DNA from: Meghimatium bilineatum
Taxonomy: Eukaryota; Mollusca; Gastropoda; Stylommatophora; Philomycidae
Assembly (NCBI GenBank): GCA_034231615.1
Contig: CM067315.1
Location: 32,817,735 to 32,881,734, forward strand
Reading direction: 5' to 3'
Length of the DNA stretch: 64,000 nt
The translations under genes and the position numbers were made by a program. Positions 21,000-33,959 of the stretch are shown here, one piece after another (positions within the stretch are counted from its first letter, which is position 1; each line of letters starts with the position of its first letter). The notes under the pieces were generated by a model. The model was not told the origin of the DNA and did not search any database. It was given only the letters and a program-made list of their open reading frames with translations.

Positions 21000-23540
21000 T
21001 AGCTGTCGTTGTGCTGCGATAACTGCGCATTTCGTCCTGACATCCGTTTTCTTTCTTTTTTATTTTTCTTCGTGTTCGTTTGTTCTCAATCTCCTGCAGA
21101 TTAACATGACGTAGTCCGAAGAATGGAGTGCATTCTGACGCTGGTACTTTGTTTCGTTATCTTGTCACTTCATGGAGCCCATTTTATAAGTTCTAATTAC
21201 GTATTGATTCTTACACTTATTTTAAACTTCTCTCCGGACTCACATTTCCTGGTGACAGACAGGAGTTTGAGAAGCTTAATATAATTTTTATTGCACGTTT
21301 TTTTTTAAAATTTCACTCACGCTGTATCACGGTTTACAGCATTGCTGCGATATATGCAGCTTTCGGCCTGACACATCCGATTTGAGCATTGATTTCAATC
21401 ACTGACGCACTCCCGGAAACGGAGACTAGTTCGCTATCCAGTTGTCTCCTACTGCGTGAGCAAAGAATAGCAACACTGTTTACCTTCCATGTATGTCGTA
21501 AGAGGCGACCAAGGAGGTTATGTGATAGAGTTGGCTGCCCCATCCCATATAGGCATCCGATATAATCAGTGACCCAAAGCCATGCTCACGTCGGATGTGT
21601 CAGTCCGAAAGGTGCAGATATCGCAGCAATGCTGTAGACCATGACACAACGCATTTCGTTCTCTGGACTACATTATGATATTTGCAGGCGTTTGAGTACG
21701 AACTCAGAAGAGGGAGATCTAATATAGCTTATCCTTTCTTACAATTGTTCTAGACAGCTACACCGACCTATGGACTATCTCCTGCTGATCTGCAGGAGTT
21801 TGAGATAATCAATTGTAGTTTTTAATGTTCAAGTATTAAAAATAATTCTTGTTTTGTCATGGTTTACAGCATTGCAGCGATATCTGCGACTTTTTTGGTT
21901 GACACATATTTCTTACTTTTCTTTTTCTTCTTCGTGTGCGTTCGTTCTCAAACTCCTGCAGATTAGCAGGATGCAATCCGGATATCGGAATGCCGTCTTA
22001 CCATAGTACTTTGCTTCGTTATAATGTCTCTTCATGGGAGTCGATATAAGATCTTACAGCTCACCCTCGTGTCGCCGGGGTCTGATAGGGAAACGAATAA
22101 TAGCAACACTGTTTACCTTCCATGTATGTCGTAGGAGGCAACTAAGAAGGTTATGGGATAGGATTGGCTGCCCCATCCCATATAGGATCAGTGACCCAAA
22201 GCCATGCTCAAGTCGGATGTGTCAGGCCGAAATGTTGAGATATCGCTGTAGACCATGACACAGCGCATTCCGTTCTCCGGACTACATTATGATAATCTGC
22301 AGGAGTTTGAGTACGAACACAGAAGAGGGAGATCTAATAGCTTATCCTTTCTTATCTTTCAATTAAAAATTGTAATTTTTAATGTTCAAGTTTTTCGTTC
22401 TTGGCCTTTCGTTATACTTAAACGTGGTCTTTATTTGTGAACTTAATGCTCTTGGAATATTCTATAGTTTTATCGTGGAAAGCCTTAAATGACTGAGTAG
22501 ACTATTTTATTTTTGAAGTTTCAAATGTCTTCTCCAGCGTCATTTTGAACGCCATGCTGTTCCTTCGTTGAAATCACGTGCTCTGCTTCTTTGTTCTGCT
22601 CGACTGTCAATTGTATTGTATAAGCGAACCGGAGAAGCAACATCCATAACTGACCATTGTGTAGGAGCGGCGCTTAATTGTGGACTCTATTATTAAGGAT
22701 CAAGAATTATTGTCTCTTCCCAAATGGACGGGTTGTCAGTGTGATTTGAATACAGGCCCCACCTATTGTGGGCGGAGGAAATGTAGAAAAGACGACCTAC
22801 CGCTCCCATGGGTAGATTCTAACTTAAAACTACAGAGTATTTTTAAAATTTATTTTACAATGTTTCATGTGCGTTCGTTCTCAAACTCATGCAGATTAGC
22901 ACGATGCAATCTGGAGAATGTAATGCTTCCTTACCTCTGAACTTTTTTCGTTATTTCGGGTATCGTGATTGGATCAGATATAAGATATAATAACATATTC
23001 TTTCTTACACTCATTTTAAACTGATAAACCTCTGTCTGGACTACCTGCTGTTGATATGTAGCCAGCCGTTTGAAATGCTAAATTGTAATTTTTATGGTTG
23101 ATAAAAGGGTACCTCATGATTTAGAAACGATGATTAATATGCAACTATTTTTTTTATTAAATACATGTTCTTTCATTTCTGAGCTTAATACTCTAGAAAT
23201 ATTCAGTAAACATATTTAAAAAAATGTAATTCATTAAATGAATTAGTAGATAATTGAAATCGCGTCCTTCTTCTTTGTCTGATTTGGTTTGATATTATTA
23301 AATTTTGAATTTTGGTGTTCCAATTTCCCCAAAACACGGGCTTCGTGTGTTTCTGATTCTTCTTTTCAAAATCACACTATGACAACGAGTCTAAGCAAAG
23401 ATTATACTAGAATCGTGTCTTTTAACACTGCAAATTATCATTAAGCACCCGAGCAAAGTGCCCCAATCTTTGCTTCCACAAGAAATATAATGGCACCGAT
23501 CGATTTGGCGTAGTCAAAAACCACATTTCATAGCTATACC
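21000..23540. other. AT-rich insert with inverted dispersed-repeat pieces
   Basis: Non-ribosomal DNA within the array. It carries pieces of one dispersed repeat family in both orientations. Forward pieces are at 21400-21730 and 22040-22330 (TACCTTCCATGTATGTCG, GTCGGATGTGTCAG, tail GAGTACGAACACAGAAGAG). Reverse pieces are at 21040-21130, 21319-21385, 21855-21910, 21940-22020 and 22860-22930 (CGTTCTCAAACTCCTGCAG). The remainder (22340-22850, 22940-23540) is AT-rich with no recognisable gene. The whole insert is repeated near-identically at 29959-32500. Confidence 0.75.
21319..21655. repeat. Inverted repeat (~65-bp arms)
   Basis: The left arm at 21319-21385 (TACAGCATTGCTGCGATAT...GGCCTGACACATCCGA) is the reverse complement, with few mismatches, of the right arm at 21590-21655 (TCGGATGTGTCAGTCCGAAA...ATCGCAGCAATGCTGTAGA). 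About 200 bp separate them. The duplicate is at 30278-30615. Confidence 0.8.
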
Positions 23541-24100
23541 ATACTCCTAACCCCAGCCGAGCTATATAGAAGGGACAAAGAAATATACCATACTCCATCC
23601 AATACTAAATCCTTGCCTATATAACGTTAAGATAGCACGCGGAGTTAGCCTGTTAACTCTCGGTTGGAACTAAGTATATCTGGTGCGAGCTCCCGATAAA
23701 ATCGGTGAGTTCGTATTGTCAGTGTTAGACAGTGTGCGTCTACAGTCTCCGCCGGCTGAGCGTGGCGAACAAGGCTAGTGTGCCTCGTTGCTTCCCAGCA
23801 GTGAGAGAGAGAGAGGTGGCGCGTTAACTGTGTCCGTATGGTGAAGGGAAATGGTTGGTAGCCCCGCGTCAATTTATTTTGTGGCTCGACTCTGTCTCGA
23901 TAAAAGCCTGTTCTCTCGCAACGAGGTACGGGCCGGCAGCTAGAAAATTGTTTTGGTAGTGCTGGCGTCGTCCAGTAGGTGGCAAGCTCAATGTCTGTAG
24001 CCATTGATATCGCTGGGGCCTCTGGGATTCGCTCTGCAGAGAGTGCTTTCTCCCAGTCCCCTAGCTACGGTGCAGTGTCAATTCGGTGTTCGGTGATAGC
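23541..24100 (+). other. Spacer resumption and leader after the insert
   Basis: The A-type spacer resumes near TATATAGAAGGGACAAAG with several private changes (GTTGGAACTAAG, GGTAGCCCCGCG). It has six GA repeats and the leader variant GTGCTTTCTCCC. Confidence 0.7.
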
Positions 24101-24821
24101 TATCTGGTTGATCCTGCCAGTAGTCATATGCTTGTCTCAAAGATTAAGCCATGCATGTCTAAGTTCTCACGGTGAAACCGCACATGTCTCATTAAATCAG
24201 TCGAGGTTCCTTAGATGACATGATCCTACTTGGATAACTGTGGCAATTCTAGAGCTAATACATGCTTACCAAGCTCCGACCCTCGTGAAAAGAGCGATTT
24301 TATTACTTTAAAACCAATCGCTGTTGCCCTTAGCGGGGTGCGGCGTCCCTACTGGTGACTCTGGATAACTTTGTGCTGATCGCATGGCCTCATGTGCCAG
24401 CGACGCATCTTTAAAATGTCTGGCTTATCAAATGTCGATGGTACGTGACATGCCTACCATGTTTGTAATGGGGAATCAGGGTTAGATTCCGGAGATGGAG
24501 CAAGAGAAACGGCTAACACATCCAAGGAAGGCAACAGGCGCGCTACTTAACACTCCCGGCACGGTGAGGTAGTGACGAAAAATAACAATACGGTACTCTT
24601 TCGAGGCCCCGTAATTGGAATGAGTACACTTTAAAACCTTTAACGAGGATCTTTTGGGGCAAGTCTGGTGCCAGCAGCCGCGGCAATTCCAGCTACAATA
24701 GCGTATATTAAAGTTGTTGCAATTAAGAAGCTCGTAGTTGGATCTCAGTCACAGGCGGGCGGTCCGGCTCGCGTCGGTTCACCCGTTGTCTCCTGCCCAA
24801 CCCTCTACCGACTCTCTCTTA
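24101..24821 (+). pseudogene. Truncated 18S rRNA copy 15
   Basis: Short A-type end but with GGATAACTGTGG kept, AAACCGCACATGTCTC and AAAAGAGCGATTTT. It thus combines features of the copy 3 group on the left with the copy 1 group on the right (GCTACAATAGCG, AAGAAGCTCG). Confidence 0.92.
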
Positions 24822-25354
24822 TATAGAAGAGTCAAAGAAATATACCATACTCTATCCAATACTAAATATTTGCCTATATAACGTTCAAATAGCACGCGGA
24901 GTTAGCCTGTTAACTCTCGGTTGGACCTTAGTATATCTGGTGCGAGCTCCCGATAAAATCGGTGATCTCGTATTCCCAGTGTTAGACAGCGTGCGTCTAC
25001 AGTCTCCGCCAGCTGAGCGTGTCGAACAAAGCCAGTGTGCCTCGTTGCTTTCCAGCAGTGAGAGAGAGAGGTGGCGCGTTAACTGTGTCCGTATGGTGAA
25101 GGGAAATTGTTGGTATCCCCGCGTCAATTTATTTTGTGGCTCGACTTTGTCTCGATAAAGCCTGTTCTCTCGCAACGAGGTACGGGCCGGCAGCAAGAAA
25201 ATTGTTTTGGTAGTGCTGGCGTCGTCCAGTAGGTGGCAAGCTCAATGTCTGTAGCCATTGATATCGCTGGGGCCTCTGGGATTCGCTCTGCAGAGAGTGC
25301 TGTCTCCCAGTCCCCTAGCTACGGTGCAGTGTCAATTCGGTGTTCGGTGATAGC
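24822..25354 (+). other. A-type spacer plus leader
   Basis: Standard spacer; five GA repeats; CCGGCAGCAAGAAAATTG (A for T after GCAGC) is shared only with the spacer at 2025. Confidence 0.7.
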
Positions 25355-26238
25355 TATCTGGTTGATCCTGCCAGTAGTCATATGCTTGTCTCAAAGATTA
25401 AGCCATGCATGTCTAAGTTCTCACGGTGAAACCGCAAATGGCTCATTAAATCAGTCGAGGTTCCTTAGATGACATGATCCTACTTGAACTGTGGCAATTC
25501 TAGAGCTAATACATGCTTACCAAGCTCCGACCCTCGTGAAAATAGCGCTTTTATTACTTTAAAACCAATCGCTGTTGCCCTTAGCGGGGTGCGGCGTCCC
25601 TACTAATGACTCTGGATAACTTTGTGCTGATCGCATGGCCTCATGTACCAGCGACGCATCTTTAAAATGTCTGGCTTATCAAATGTTGATGGTACGTGAC
25701 ATGCCTACCATGTTTGTAATGGGGAATCAGGGTTAGATTCCGGAGATGGATCAAGAGAAACGGCTAACACATCCAAGGAAGGCAACAGGCGCGCTACTTA
25801 ACACTCCCGGCACGGTGAGGTAGTGACGAAAAATAACAATACGGTACTCTTTCGAGGCCCCGTAATTGGAATGAGTACATTTTAAAACTTTTAACGAGGA
25901 TCTTTTGGGGGCAAGTCTGGTGCCAGCAGCCGCGGCAATTCCAGCTCCAATAGCGTATATTAAAGTTGTTGCAATTAAAATGCTCGTAGTTGGATCTCAG
26001 GCACAGGCAGGCGGTCCGGCTCGTGTCGGTTCACTGCCCGTTGTCTCCTGCCCTACCAGCTCTCTCTATCGTGGGACGCTGGACGCCCCAGGTGGCCATC
26101 GCGTTTACTATGAAAAAATTAGAGTGTTCAAAGCAGACCTCAGCTGCCAGAATAATGGTGCATGGAATAATGGAATAGGACCTCGATTCTATTTTGTTGG
26201 TTTTCGGAACTGGAGGTGGTTAACAGGGACAAACAGGG
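25355..26238 (+). pseudogene. Longer 18S rRNA copy 16
   Basis: Left part copy 1 type with CTACTAATGACTC for CTACTGGTGACTC. From about 25880 it matches the headless fragment at 6117 (TTTTGGGGGCAAG, AAAGCAGACCTCAGC), ending in GGAACTGGAGGTGG and a decayed GGGACAAAC. Confidence 0.92.
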
Positions 26239-26511
26239 ATGTCCGGCTCGTTGCGATTCTGATGTGCAAATCGATCGTCAAACTTAGGTATAGGGGCGAA
26301 AGACAAATCGAACCATCTAGTAGTTCGTTCTCTCCGAAGTTTCCCGGCAGCTAGAAAATTGTTTTGGTAGTGCTGGTGTCGTCCAGTAGGTGGCAAGCTC
26401 AATGTCTGTAGCCATTGATATCGCTGGGGCCTCTGGGATTCGCTCTGCAGAGAGTGCTGTCTCCCAGTCCCCTAGCTACGGTGCAGTGTCAATTCGGTGT
26501 TCGGTGATAGC
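26239..26511 (+). other. Long-module junction and 18S leader
   Basis: Same junction sequence as at 6676 and 18780, then the leader with GCTGGTGTCGTCC. Confidence 0.7.
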
Positions 26512-27229
26512 TATCTGGTTGATCCTGCCTGTAGTCATATGCTTGTCTCAAAGATTAAGCCATGCATGTCTAAGTTCTCACGGTGAAACCGCAAATGGCT
26601 CATTAAATCAGTCGAGGTTCCTTAGATGACATGATCCTACTTGAACTGTGGCAATTCTAGAGCTAATACATGCTTACCAAGCTCCGACCCTCGTGAAAAT
26701 AGCGCTTTTATTACTTTAAAACCAATCGCTGTTGCCCTTAGCGGGGTGCGGCGTCCCTACTGGTGACTCTGGATAACTTTGTGCTGATCGCATGGCCGCA
26801 TGTGCCAGCGACGCATCTTTAAAATGTCTGGCTTATCAAATGTTGATGGTACGTGACATGCCTACCATGTTTGTAATGGGGAATCAGGGTTAGATTCCGG
26901 AGATGGAGCAAGAGAAACGGATAACACATCCAAGGAAGGCAACAGGCGCGCTACTTAACACTCCCGGCACGGTGAGGTAGTGACGAAAAATAACAATACG
27001 GTACTCTTTCGAGGCCCCGTAATTGGAATGAGTACACTTTAAAACCTTTAACGAGGATCTTTTGGGGCAAGTCTGGTGCCAGCAGCCGCGGCAATTCCAG
27101 CTACAATAGCGTATATTAAAGTTGTTGCAATTAAGAAGCTCGTAGTTGGATCTCAGTCACAGGCGGGCGGTCCGGCTCGCGTCGGTTCACCCGTTGTCTC
27201 CTGCCCAACCCTCTACCGACTATCTCTTA
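26512..27229 (+). pseudogene. Truncated 18S rRNA copy 17
   Basis: A-type short copy. It shares GGCCGCATGTGCC with copy 5 and CTGCCTGTAGTC with copies 3 and 21. A private change is ACGGATAACACATCC. Confidence 0.92.
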
Positions 27230-27764
27230 TATAGAAGAGTCAAAGAAATATACCATACTCTATCCAATACTAAATATTTGCCTATATAACGTTCAAATAG
27301 CACGCGGAGTTAGCCTGTTAACTCTCGGTTGGACCTTAGTATATCTGGTGCGAGCTCCCGATAAAATCGGTGATCTCGTATTCCCAGTGTTAGACAGCGT
27401 GCGTCTACAGTCTCCGCCTGCTGAGCGTGTCGAACAAGGCCAGTGTGCCTCGTTGCTTTCCAGCAGTGAGAGAGAGAGAGGTGGCGCGTTAACTGTGTCC
27501 GTATGGTGAAGGGAAATTGTTGGTATCCCCGCGTCAATTTATTTTGTGGCTCGACTTTGTCTCGATAAAAGCCTGTTCTCTCGCAACGAGGTATGGGCCG
27601 GCAGCTAGAAAATTGTTTTAGTAGTGCTGGCGTCGTCCAGTAGGTGGCAAGCTCAATGTCTGTAGCCATCGATATCGCAGGGGCTCTGGGATTCGCTCTG
27701 CAGAGAGTGCTGTCTTTCCGTCCCCTAGCTATGGTGCAGTGGCAATTTGGTGTTCGGTGATAGC
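27230..27764 (+). other. A-type spacer plus leader
   Basis: Standard spacer with six GA repeats near 27468 and the GGGGCTCTGGG leader variant seen also before copy 6. Confidence 0.7.
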
Positions 27765-28658
27765 TATCTGGTTGATCCTGCCAGTAGTCATATGCTTGTC
27801 TCAAAGATTAAGCCATGCATGTCTAAGTTCTCACGGTGAAACCGCAAATGGCTCATTAAATCAGTCGAGGTTCCTTAGATGACACGATCCTACTTGGATA
27901 ACTGTGGCCATTCTAGAGCTGATACATGCTTAACAAGCTCCGACCCTCGTGGAAAGAGCGCTTTTATTAGTTTAAAACCAATCGCCGTTGCCCTTAGCGG
28001 GGTGCGGCGTCCCCACCTGGTGACTCTGGATAACTTTGTGCTGATCACATGGCCTCATGTGCCAGCGACGCATCTTTCAAATGTCTGGCCTATCAAATGT
28101 CGATGGTACGTGACATGCCTACCATGTTTGTAACGGGGAATCATGGTTAGATTCCGGAGAGGGAGCAAAAGAAATGTCTTTCACATCCAAGGAAGGCAGC
28201 AGGTGCGCTACTTACCCACTCCCGGCACGGTGAGGTAGTGACGAAAAATAACAATACGGTACTCTTTCGAGGCCCCGTAATTGGAATGAGTACATTTTAA
28301 AACCTTTAACGAGGATCTTTTGGGGGCAAGTCTGGTGCCAGGAGCCGCGGTAATTCCAGCTCCAATAGCGTATATTAAAGTTGTTGCAATTAAAATGCTC
28401 GTAGTTGGATCTCAGGCACAGGCAGGCGGTCCGGCTCGCGTCGGTTCACCCGTTGTCTCCTGCCCTACCGGCTCTCTCTATCGTGGGACGCTGGACGCCC
28501 CAGGTGGCCATCGCGTTTACTATGAAAAAATTAGAGTGTTCAAAGCAGGCCTCAGCTGCCAGAATAATGGTGCATGGAATAATGGAATAGGACCTCGGTT
28601 CTGTTTTGTTGGTTTTCGGAACTGGTGTTAATGATACACGGGGGCATTCGTATTGCGG
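27765..28658 (+). pseudogene. Least decayed 18S rRNA copy 18
   Basis: This copy is closest to a normal 18S: GATGACACGATCCTACTTGG, CCCTCGTGGAAAGAGCG, TCCCCACCTGGTGACTC, CATCTTTCAAATGTC. It is the only copy that keeps GCCGCGGTAATTCC, though GCCAGGAGCC replaces the universal GCCAGCAGCC. It runs to CGGGGGCATTCGTATTGCGG and stops at the same place as copy 14. It is still truncated and so presumably inactive. Confidence 0.92.
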
Positions 28659-28768
28659 CGGACCAGGAGATTCGTTAGCACACCAAGACGAAAAACGTCT
28701 CCTCTGCGCTCTAGCGTCCAACAGTGTCAGTGTTTCGCAGTATCAATCACGCAGCCGAGCAGGTTCGA
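28659..28768 (+). other. Junction with tRNA-like T arm (second copy)
   Basis: Duplicate of 19941-20050; the T arm GCAGGTTCGACTCCTGC is at 28759-28775. Confidence 0.55.
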
Positions 28769-29958
28769 CTCCTGCCCCGAGCAAACAAAAGTCATGGCTT
28801 TTAAGTTGGAAATGGGTAATATGAGCTCGGATACCCACGGTTGAGTTGACTGATTGATAAATAGTGAATCCTGATTGGCGTCAGATAAATATATGTCCGC
28901 AATTTAAGTATTTACTTGTTAAAAAGTTATACATGGTCAAAAAAGGTCAAAAAGAATTTTCGGCAAAGTCCGCATACGGAAACAGTACAATTTCATTTAC
29001 TCCTGCCCAGAGCAAACAAAAGTAATGGCTTTTAGTTGAAAATGGCTAAAATGAGCTCAGTGGCCCACGGTTGAGTTGACTGATAAATAATGAATCCTGA
29101 TTGGCATCAGATAAATATATGTCCGCAATATAAGTCTTTACTTGTTTTCTACAAAGCGAAAAAAGTGTACATGGTCAAAAAATGTCAAAAAGAATTTTCG
29201 GCAAAGTCCGCATACAGAAACAGTACAATTTCATTTACTCCTGCCCAGAGCAAACAAAAGTAATGGCTTTTAGTTGGAAATGGGTAAAATGAGCTCGGTG
29301 GCCCACGGTTGAGTTTACTGATAAATAATGAATCCTGATTGGCGTCAGATAAATATATGTCCGCAATTTAAGTCTTTACTTGTTTTCTACAAAGCGAAAA
29401 AAAGTGTACATGGTCAAAAAATGTCAAAAAGAATTTTCGGCAAAGTCCGCATACAGAAACAGTACAATATCATTTACTCCTGCCCAGAGCAAACAAAAGT
29501 AATGGCTTTTAGTTGAAAATGGGTAAAATGAGCTCGGCGACCCACGGTTGAGTTGACTGATTGATAAATAGTGAATTCTGATTGACGTCAGATAAATATA
29601 TGTCTGCAATTTAAGTCTACTTTTTTCTATAAGGCGAAAAAAAGTGTACATGGTCAAAAAATGTCAAACAGAATTTTCGTCAAAGTCCGCATACAGAAAC
29701 AGTACAATATCATTTACTCCTGCCCAGAGCAAACAAAAGTAATGGCTTTTAGTTGAAAATGGGTAAAATGAGCTCGGTGACCCACGGTTGAGTTGACTGG
29801 TTGATAAATAGTGAATCCTGATTGACGTCAGATAAATATATGTCTGCAATTTAAGTCTTTACTTTTTTCTATAAGGCGAAAAAAAAGTGTACATGATCAA
29901 AAAATGTCAAAAAGAATTTTCGTCAAAGTCCGCATACAGAAACAGTACAATTTCATTT
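28769..29958 (+). repeat. ~240-bp tandem repeat, five units
   Basis: Units start at 28769, 29000, 29238, 29477 and 29717 and share all motifs of the first array. One unit more than at 20051-20999 accounts for the change of offset between the two duplicates from 8718 bp to 8960 bp. Confidence 0.9.
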
Positions 29959-32500
29959 AGCTGTCGTTGTGCTGCGATAACTGCGCATTTCGTCCTGACA
30001 TCCGTTTTCTTTCTTTTTTATTTTTCTTCGTGTTCGTTTGTTCTCAATCTCCTGCAGATTAACATGACGTAGTCCGAAGAATGGAGTGCATTCTGACGCT
30101 GGTACTTTGTTTCGTTATCTTGTCACTTCATGGAGCCCATTTTATAAGTTCTAATTACGTATTGATTCTTACACTTATTTTAAACTTCTCTCCGGACTCA
30201 CATTTCCTGGTGACAGACAGGAGTTTGAGAAGCTTAATATAATTTTTATTGCACGTTTTTTTTTAAAATTTCACTCACGCTGTATCACGGTTTACAGCAT
30301 TGCTGCGATATATGCAGCTTTCGGCCTGACACATCCGATTTGAGCATTGATTTCAATCACTTTGACGCACTCCCGGAAACGGAGACTAGTTCGCTATCCA
30401 GTTGTCTCCTACTGCGTGAGCAAAGAATAGCAACACTGTTTACCTTCCATGTATGTCGTAAGAGGCGACCAAGGAGGTTATGTGATAGAGTTGGCTGCCC
30501 CATCCCATATAGGCATCCGATATAATCAGTGACCCAAAGCCATGCTCACGTCGGATGTGTCAGTCCGAAAGGTGCAGATATCGCAGCAATGCTGTAGACC
30601 ATGACACAACGCATTTCGTTCTCTGGACTACATTATGATATTTGCAGGCGTTTGAGTACGAACTCAGAAGAGGGAGATCTAATATAGCTTATCCTTTCTT
30701 ACAATTGTTCTAGACAGCTACACCGACCTATGGACTATCTCCTGCTGATCTGCAGGAGTTTGAGATAATCAATTGTAGTTTTTAATGTTCAAGTATTAAA
30801 AATAATTCTTGTTTTGTCATGGTTTACAGCATTGCAGCGATATCTGCGACTTTTTTGGTTGACACATATTTCTTACTTTTCTTTTTCTTCTTCGTGTGCG
30901 TTCGTTCTCAAACTCCTGCAGATTAGCAGGATGCAATCCGGATATCGGAATGCCGTCTTACCATAGTACTTTGCTTCGTTATAATGTCTCTTCATGGGAG
31001 TCGATATAAGATCTTACAGCTCACCCTCGTGTCGCCGGGGTCTGATAGGGAAACGAATAATAGCAACACTGTTTACCTTCCATGTATGTCGTAGGAGGCA
31101 ACTAAGAAGGTTATGGGATAGGATTGGCTGCCCCATCCCATATAGGATCAGTGACCCAAAGCCATGCTCAAGTCGGATGTGTCAGGCCGAAATGTTGAGA
31201 TATCGCTGTAGACCATGACACAGCGCATTCCGTTCTCCGGACTACATTATGATAATCTGCAGGAGTTTGAGTACGAACACAGAAGAGGGAGATCTAATAG
31301 CTTATCCTTTCTTATCTTTCAATTAAAAATTGTAATTTTTAATGTTCAAGTTTTTCGTTCTTGGCCTTTCGTTATACTTAAACGTGGTCTTTATTTGTGA
31401 ACTTAATGCTCTTGGAATATTCTATAGTTTTATCGTGGAAAGCCTTAAATGACTGAGTAGACTATTTTATTTTTGAAGTTTCAAATGTCTTCTCCAGCGT
31501 CATTTTGAACGCCATGCTGTTCCTTCGTTGAAATCACGTGCTCTGCTTCTTTGTTCTGCTCGACTGTCAATTGTATTGTATAAGCGAACCGGAGAAGCAA
31601 CATCCATAACTGACCATTGTGTAGGAGCGGCGCTTAATTGTGGACTCTATTATTAAGGATCAAGAATTATTGTCTCTTCCCAAATGGACGGGTTGTCAGT
31701 GTGATTTGAATACAGGCCCCACCTATTGTGGGCGGAGGAAATGTAGAAAAGACGACCTACCGCTCCCATGGGTAGATTCTAACTTAAAACTACAGAGTAT
31801 TTTTAAAATTTATTTTACAATGTTTCATGTGCGTTCGTTCTCAAACTCATGCAGATTAGCACGATGCAATCTGGAGAATGTAATGCTTCCTTACCTCTGA
31901 ACTTTTTTCGTTATTTCGGGTATCGTGATTGGATCAGATATAAGATATAATAACATATTCTTTCTTACACTCATTTTAAACTGATAAACCTCTGTCTGGA
32001 CTACCTGCTGTTGATATGTAGCCAGCCGTTTGAAATGCTAAATTGTAATTTTTATGGTTGATAAAAGGGTACCTCATGATTTAGAAACGATGATTAATAT
32101 GCAACTATTTTTTTTATTAAATACATGTTCTTTCATTTCTGAGCTTAATACTCTAGAAATATTCAGTAAACATATTTAAAAAAATGTAATTCATTAAATG
32201 AATTAGTAGATAATTGAAATCGCGTCCTTCTTCTTTGTCTGATTTGGTTTGATATTATTAAATTTTGAATTTTGGTGTTCCAATTTCCCCAAAACACGGG
32301 CTTCGTGTGTTTCTGATTCTTCTTTTCAAAATCACACTATGACAACGAGTCTAAGCAAAGATTATACTAGAATCGTGTCTTTTAACACTGCAAATTATCA
32401 TTAAGCACCCGAGCAAAGTGCCCCAATCTTTGCTTCCACAAGAAATATAATGGCACCGATCGATTTGGCGTAGTCAAAAACCACATTTCATAGCTATACC
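29959..32500. other. AT-rich insert, second copy
   Basis: Near-identical to 21000-23540 at +8960 bp, including the inverted repeat (arms 30278-30345 and 30550-30615). A visible difference is CACTTTGACGCACTCC against CACTGACGCACTCC. No gene recognised. Confidence 0.78.
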
Positions 32501-33063
32501 ATACTCCTAACCCCAGCCGAGCTATATAGAAGGGACAAAGAAATATACCATACTCCATCCAATACTAAATCCTTGCCTATATAACGTTAAGATAGCACGC
32601 GGAGTTAGCCTGTTAACTCTCGGTTGGAACTAAGTATATCTGGTGCGAGCTCCCGATAAAATCGGTGAGCTCGTATTGTCAGTGTTAGACAGTGTGCGTC
32701 TACAGTCTCCGCCGGCTGAGCGTGGCGAACAAGGCTAGTGTGCCTCGTTGCTTCCCAGCAGTGAGAGAGAGAGAGAGAGGTGGCGCGTTAACTGTGTCCG
32801 TATGGTGAAGGGAAATGGTTGGTAGCCCCGCGTCAATTTATTTTGTGGCTCGACTTTGTCTCGATAAAAGCCTGTTCTCTCGCAACGAGGTACGGGCCGG
32901 CAGCTAGAAAATTGTATTGGTAGTGCTGGAGTCGTCCAGTAGGTGGCAAGCAAAATGTCTGTAGTCATCGATATCGCAGGGGCTCTGGGATTCGCTCTGC
33001 AGAGAGTGCTGTCTCTCCGTCCCCTAGCTACGGTGCAGTGGCAATTTGGTGTTCGGTGATAGC
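32501..33063 (+). other. Spacer resumption and leader
   Basis: Matches 23541-24100 at first (GTTGGAACTAAG), with the longest GA run of the array (eight repeats near 32763). From about 32910 it switches to the GGGGCTCTGGG leader variant, so the ~9-kb duplication ends near here. Confidence 0.7.
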
Positions 33064-33959
33064 TATCTGGTTGATCCTGCCAGTAGTCATATGCTTGTCT
33101 CAAAGATTAAGCCATGCATGTCTAAGTTCTCACGGTGAAACCGCAAATGGCTCATTAAATCAGTCGAGGTTCCTTAGATGACACGATCCTACTTGGATAA
33201 CTGTGGCAATTCTAGAGCTGATACATGCTTAACAAGCTCCGACCCTCGTGGAAAGAGCGCTTTTATTAGTTTAAAACCAATCGCCGTTGCCCTTAGCGGG
33301 GTGCGGCGTCCCCACCTGGTGACTCTGGATAACTTTGTGCTGATCACATGGTCTCATGTGCCAGCGACGCATCTTTCAAATGTCTGGCCTATCAAATGTC
33401 GATGGTACGTGACATGCCTACCATGTTTGTAACGGGTAATGGGGAATCAGGGTTAGATTCCGGAGAGGGAGCAAGAGAAACGGATAACACATCCAAGGAA
33501 GGCAGCAGGCGCGTTACTTACCCACTCCCGGCACGGTGAGGTAGTGACGAAAAATAACAATACTGTACTCTTTCGAGGCCCCGTAATTGGAATGAGTACA
33601 TTTTAAAACCTTTAACGAGGATCTTTTCGGGGCATGTCTGGTGCCAGCAGCCGCGGCAATTCCAGCTCCAATAGCGTATATTAAAGTTGTTGCAATTAAA
33701 ATGCTCGTAGTTGGATCTCAGGCACAGGCGGGCGGTCCGGCTCGTGTCGGTTCACTGCCCGTTGTCTACTGCCATACCGGCTCTCTCTATCGGGGGACGC
33801 TGGACGACCCAGGTGGCCATCGCGTTTACTATGAAAAAATTTGAGTGTTTAAAGCAGGCCTCAGCTGCCAGAATAATGGTGCATGGAATAATGGAATAGG
33901 ACCTCGGTTCTATTTTGTTGGTTTTCGGAACTGGAGGTGGATAACAGGGACAAACAGGG
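33064..33959 (+). pseudogene. Longer 18S rRNA copy 19
   Basis: Left part resembles copy 18 (GGAAAGAGCGCTTTTATTAG, CCCCACCTGG). The right part runs to GGAACTGGAGGTGG and a decayed GGGACAAAC. The 530 loop has GCGGCAATTCC. Private changes include TTTTCGGGGCATG and GTCTACTGCC. Confidence 0.92.
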
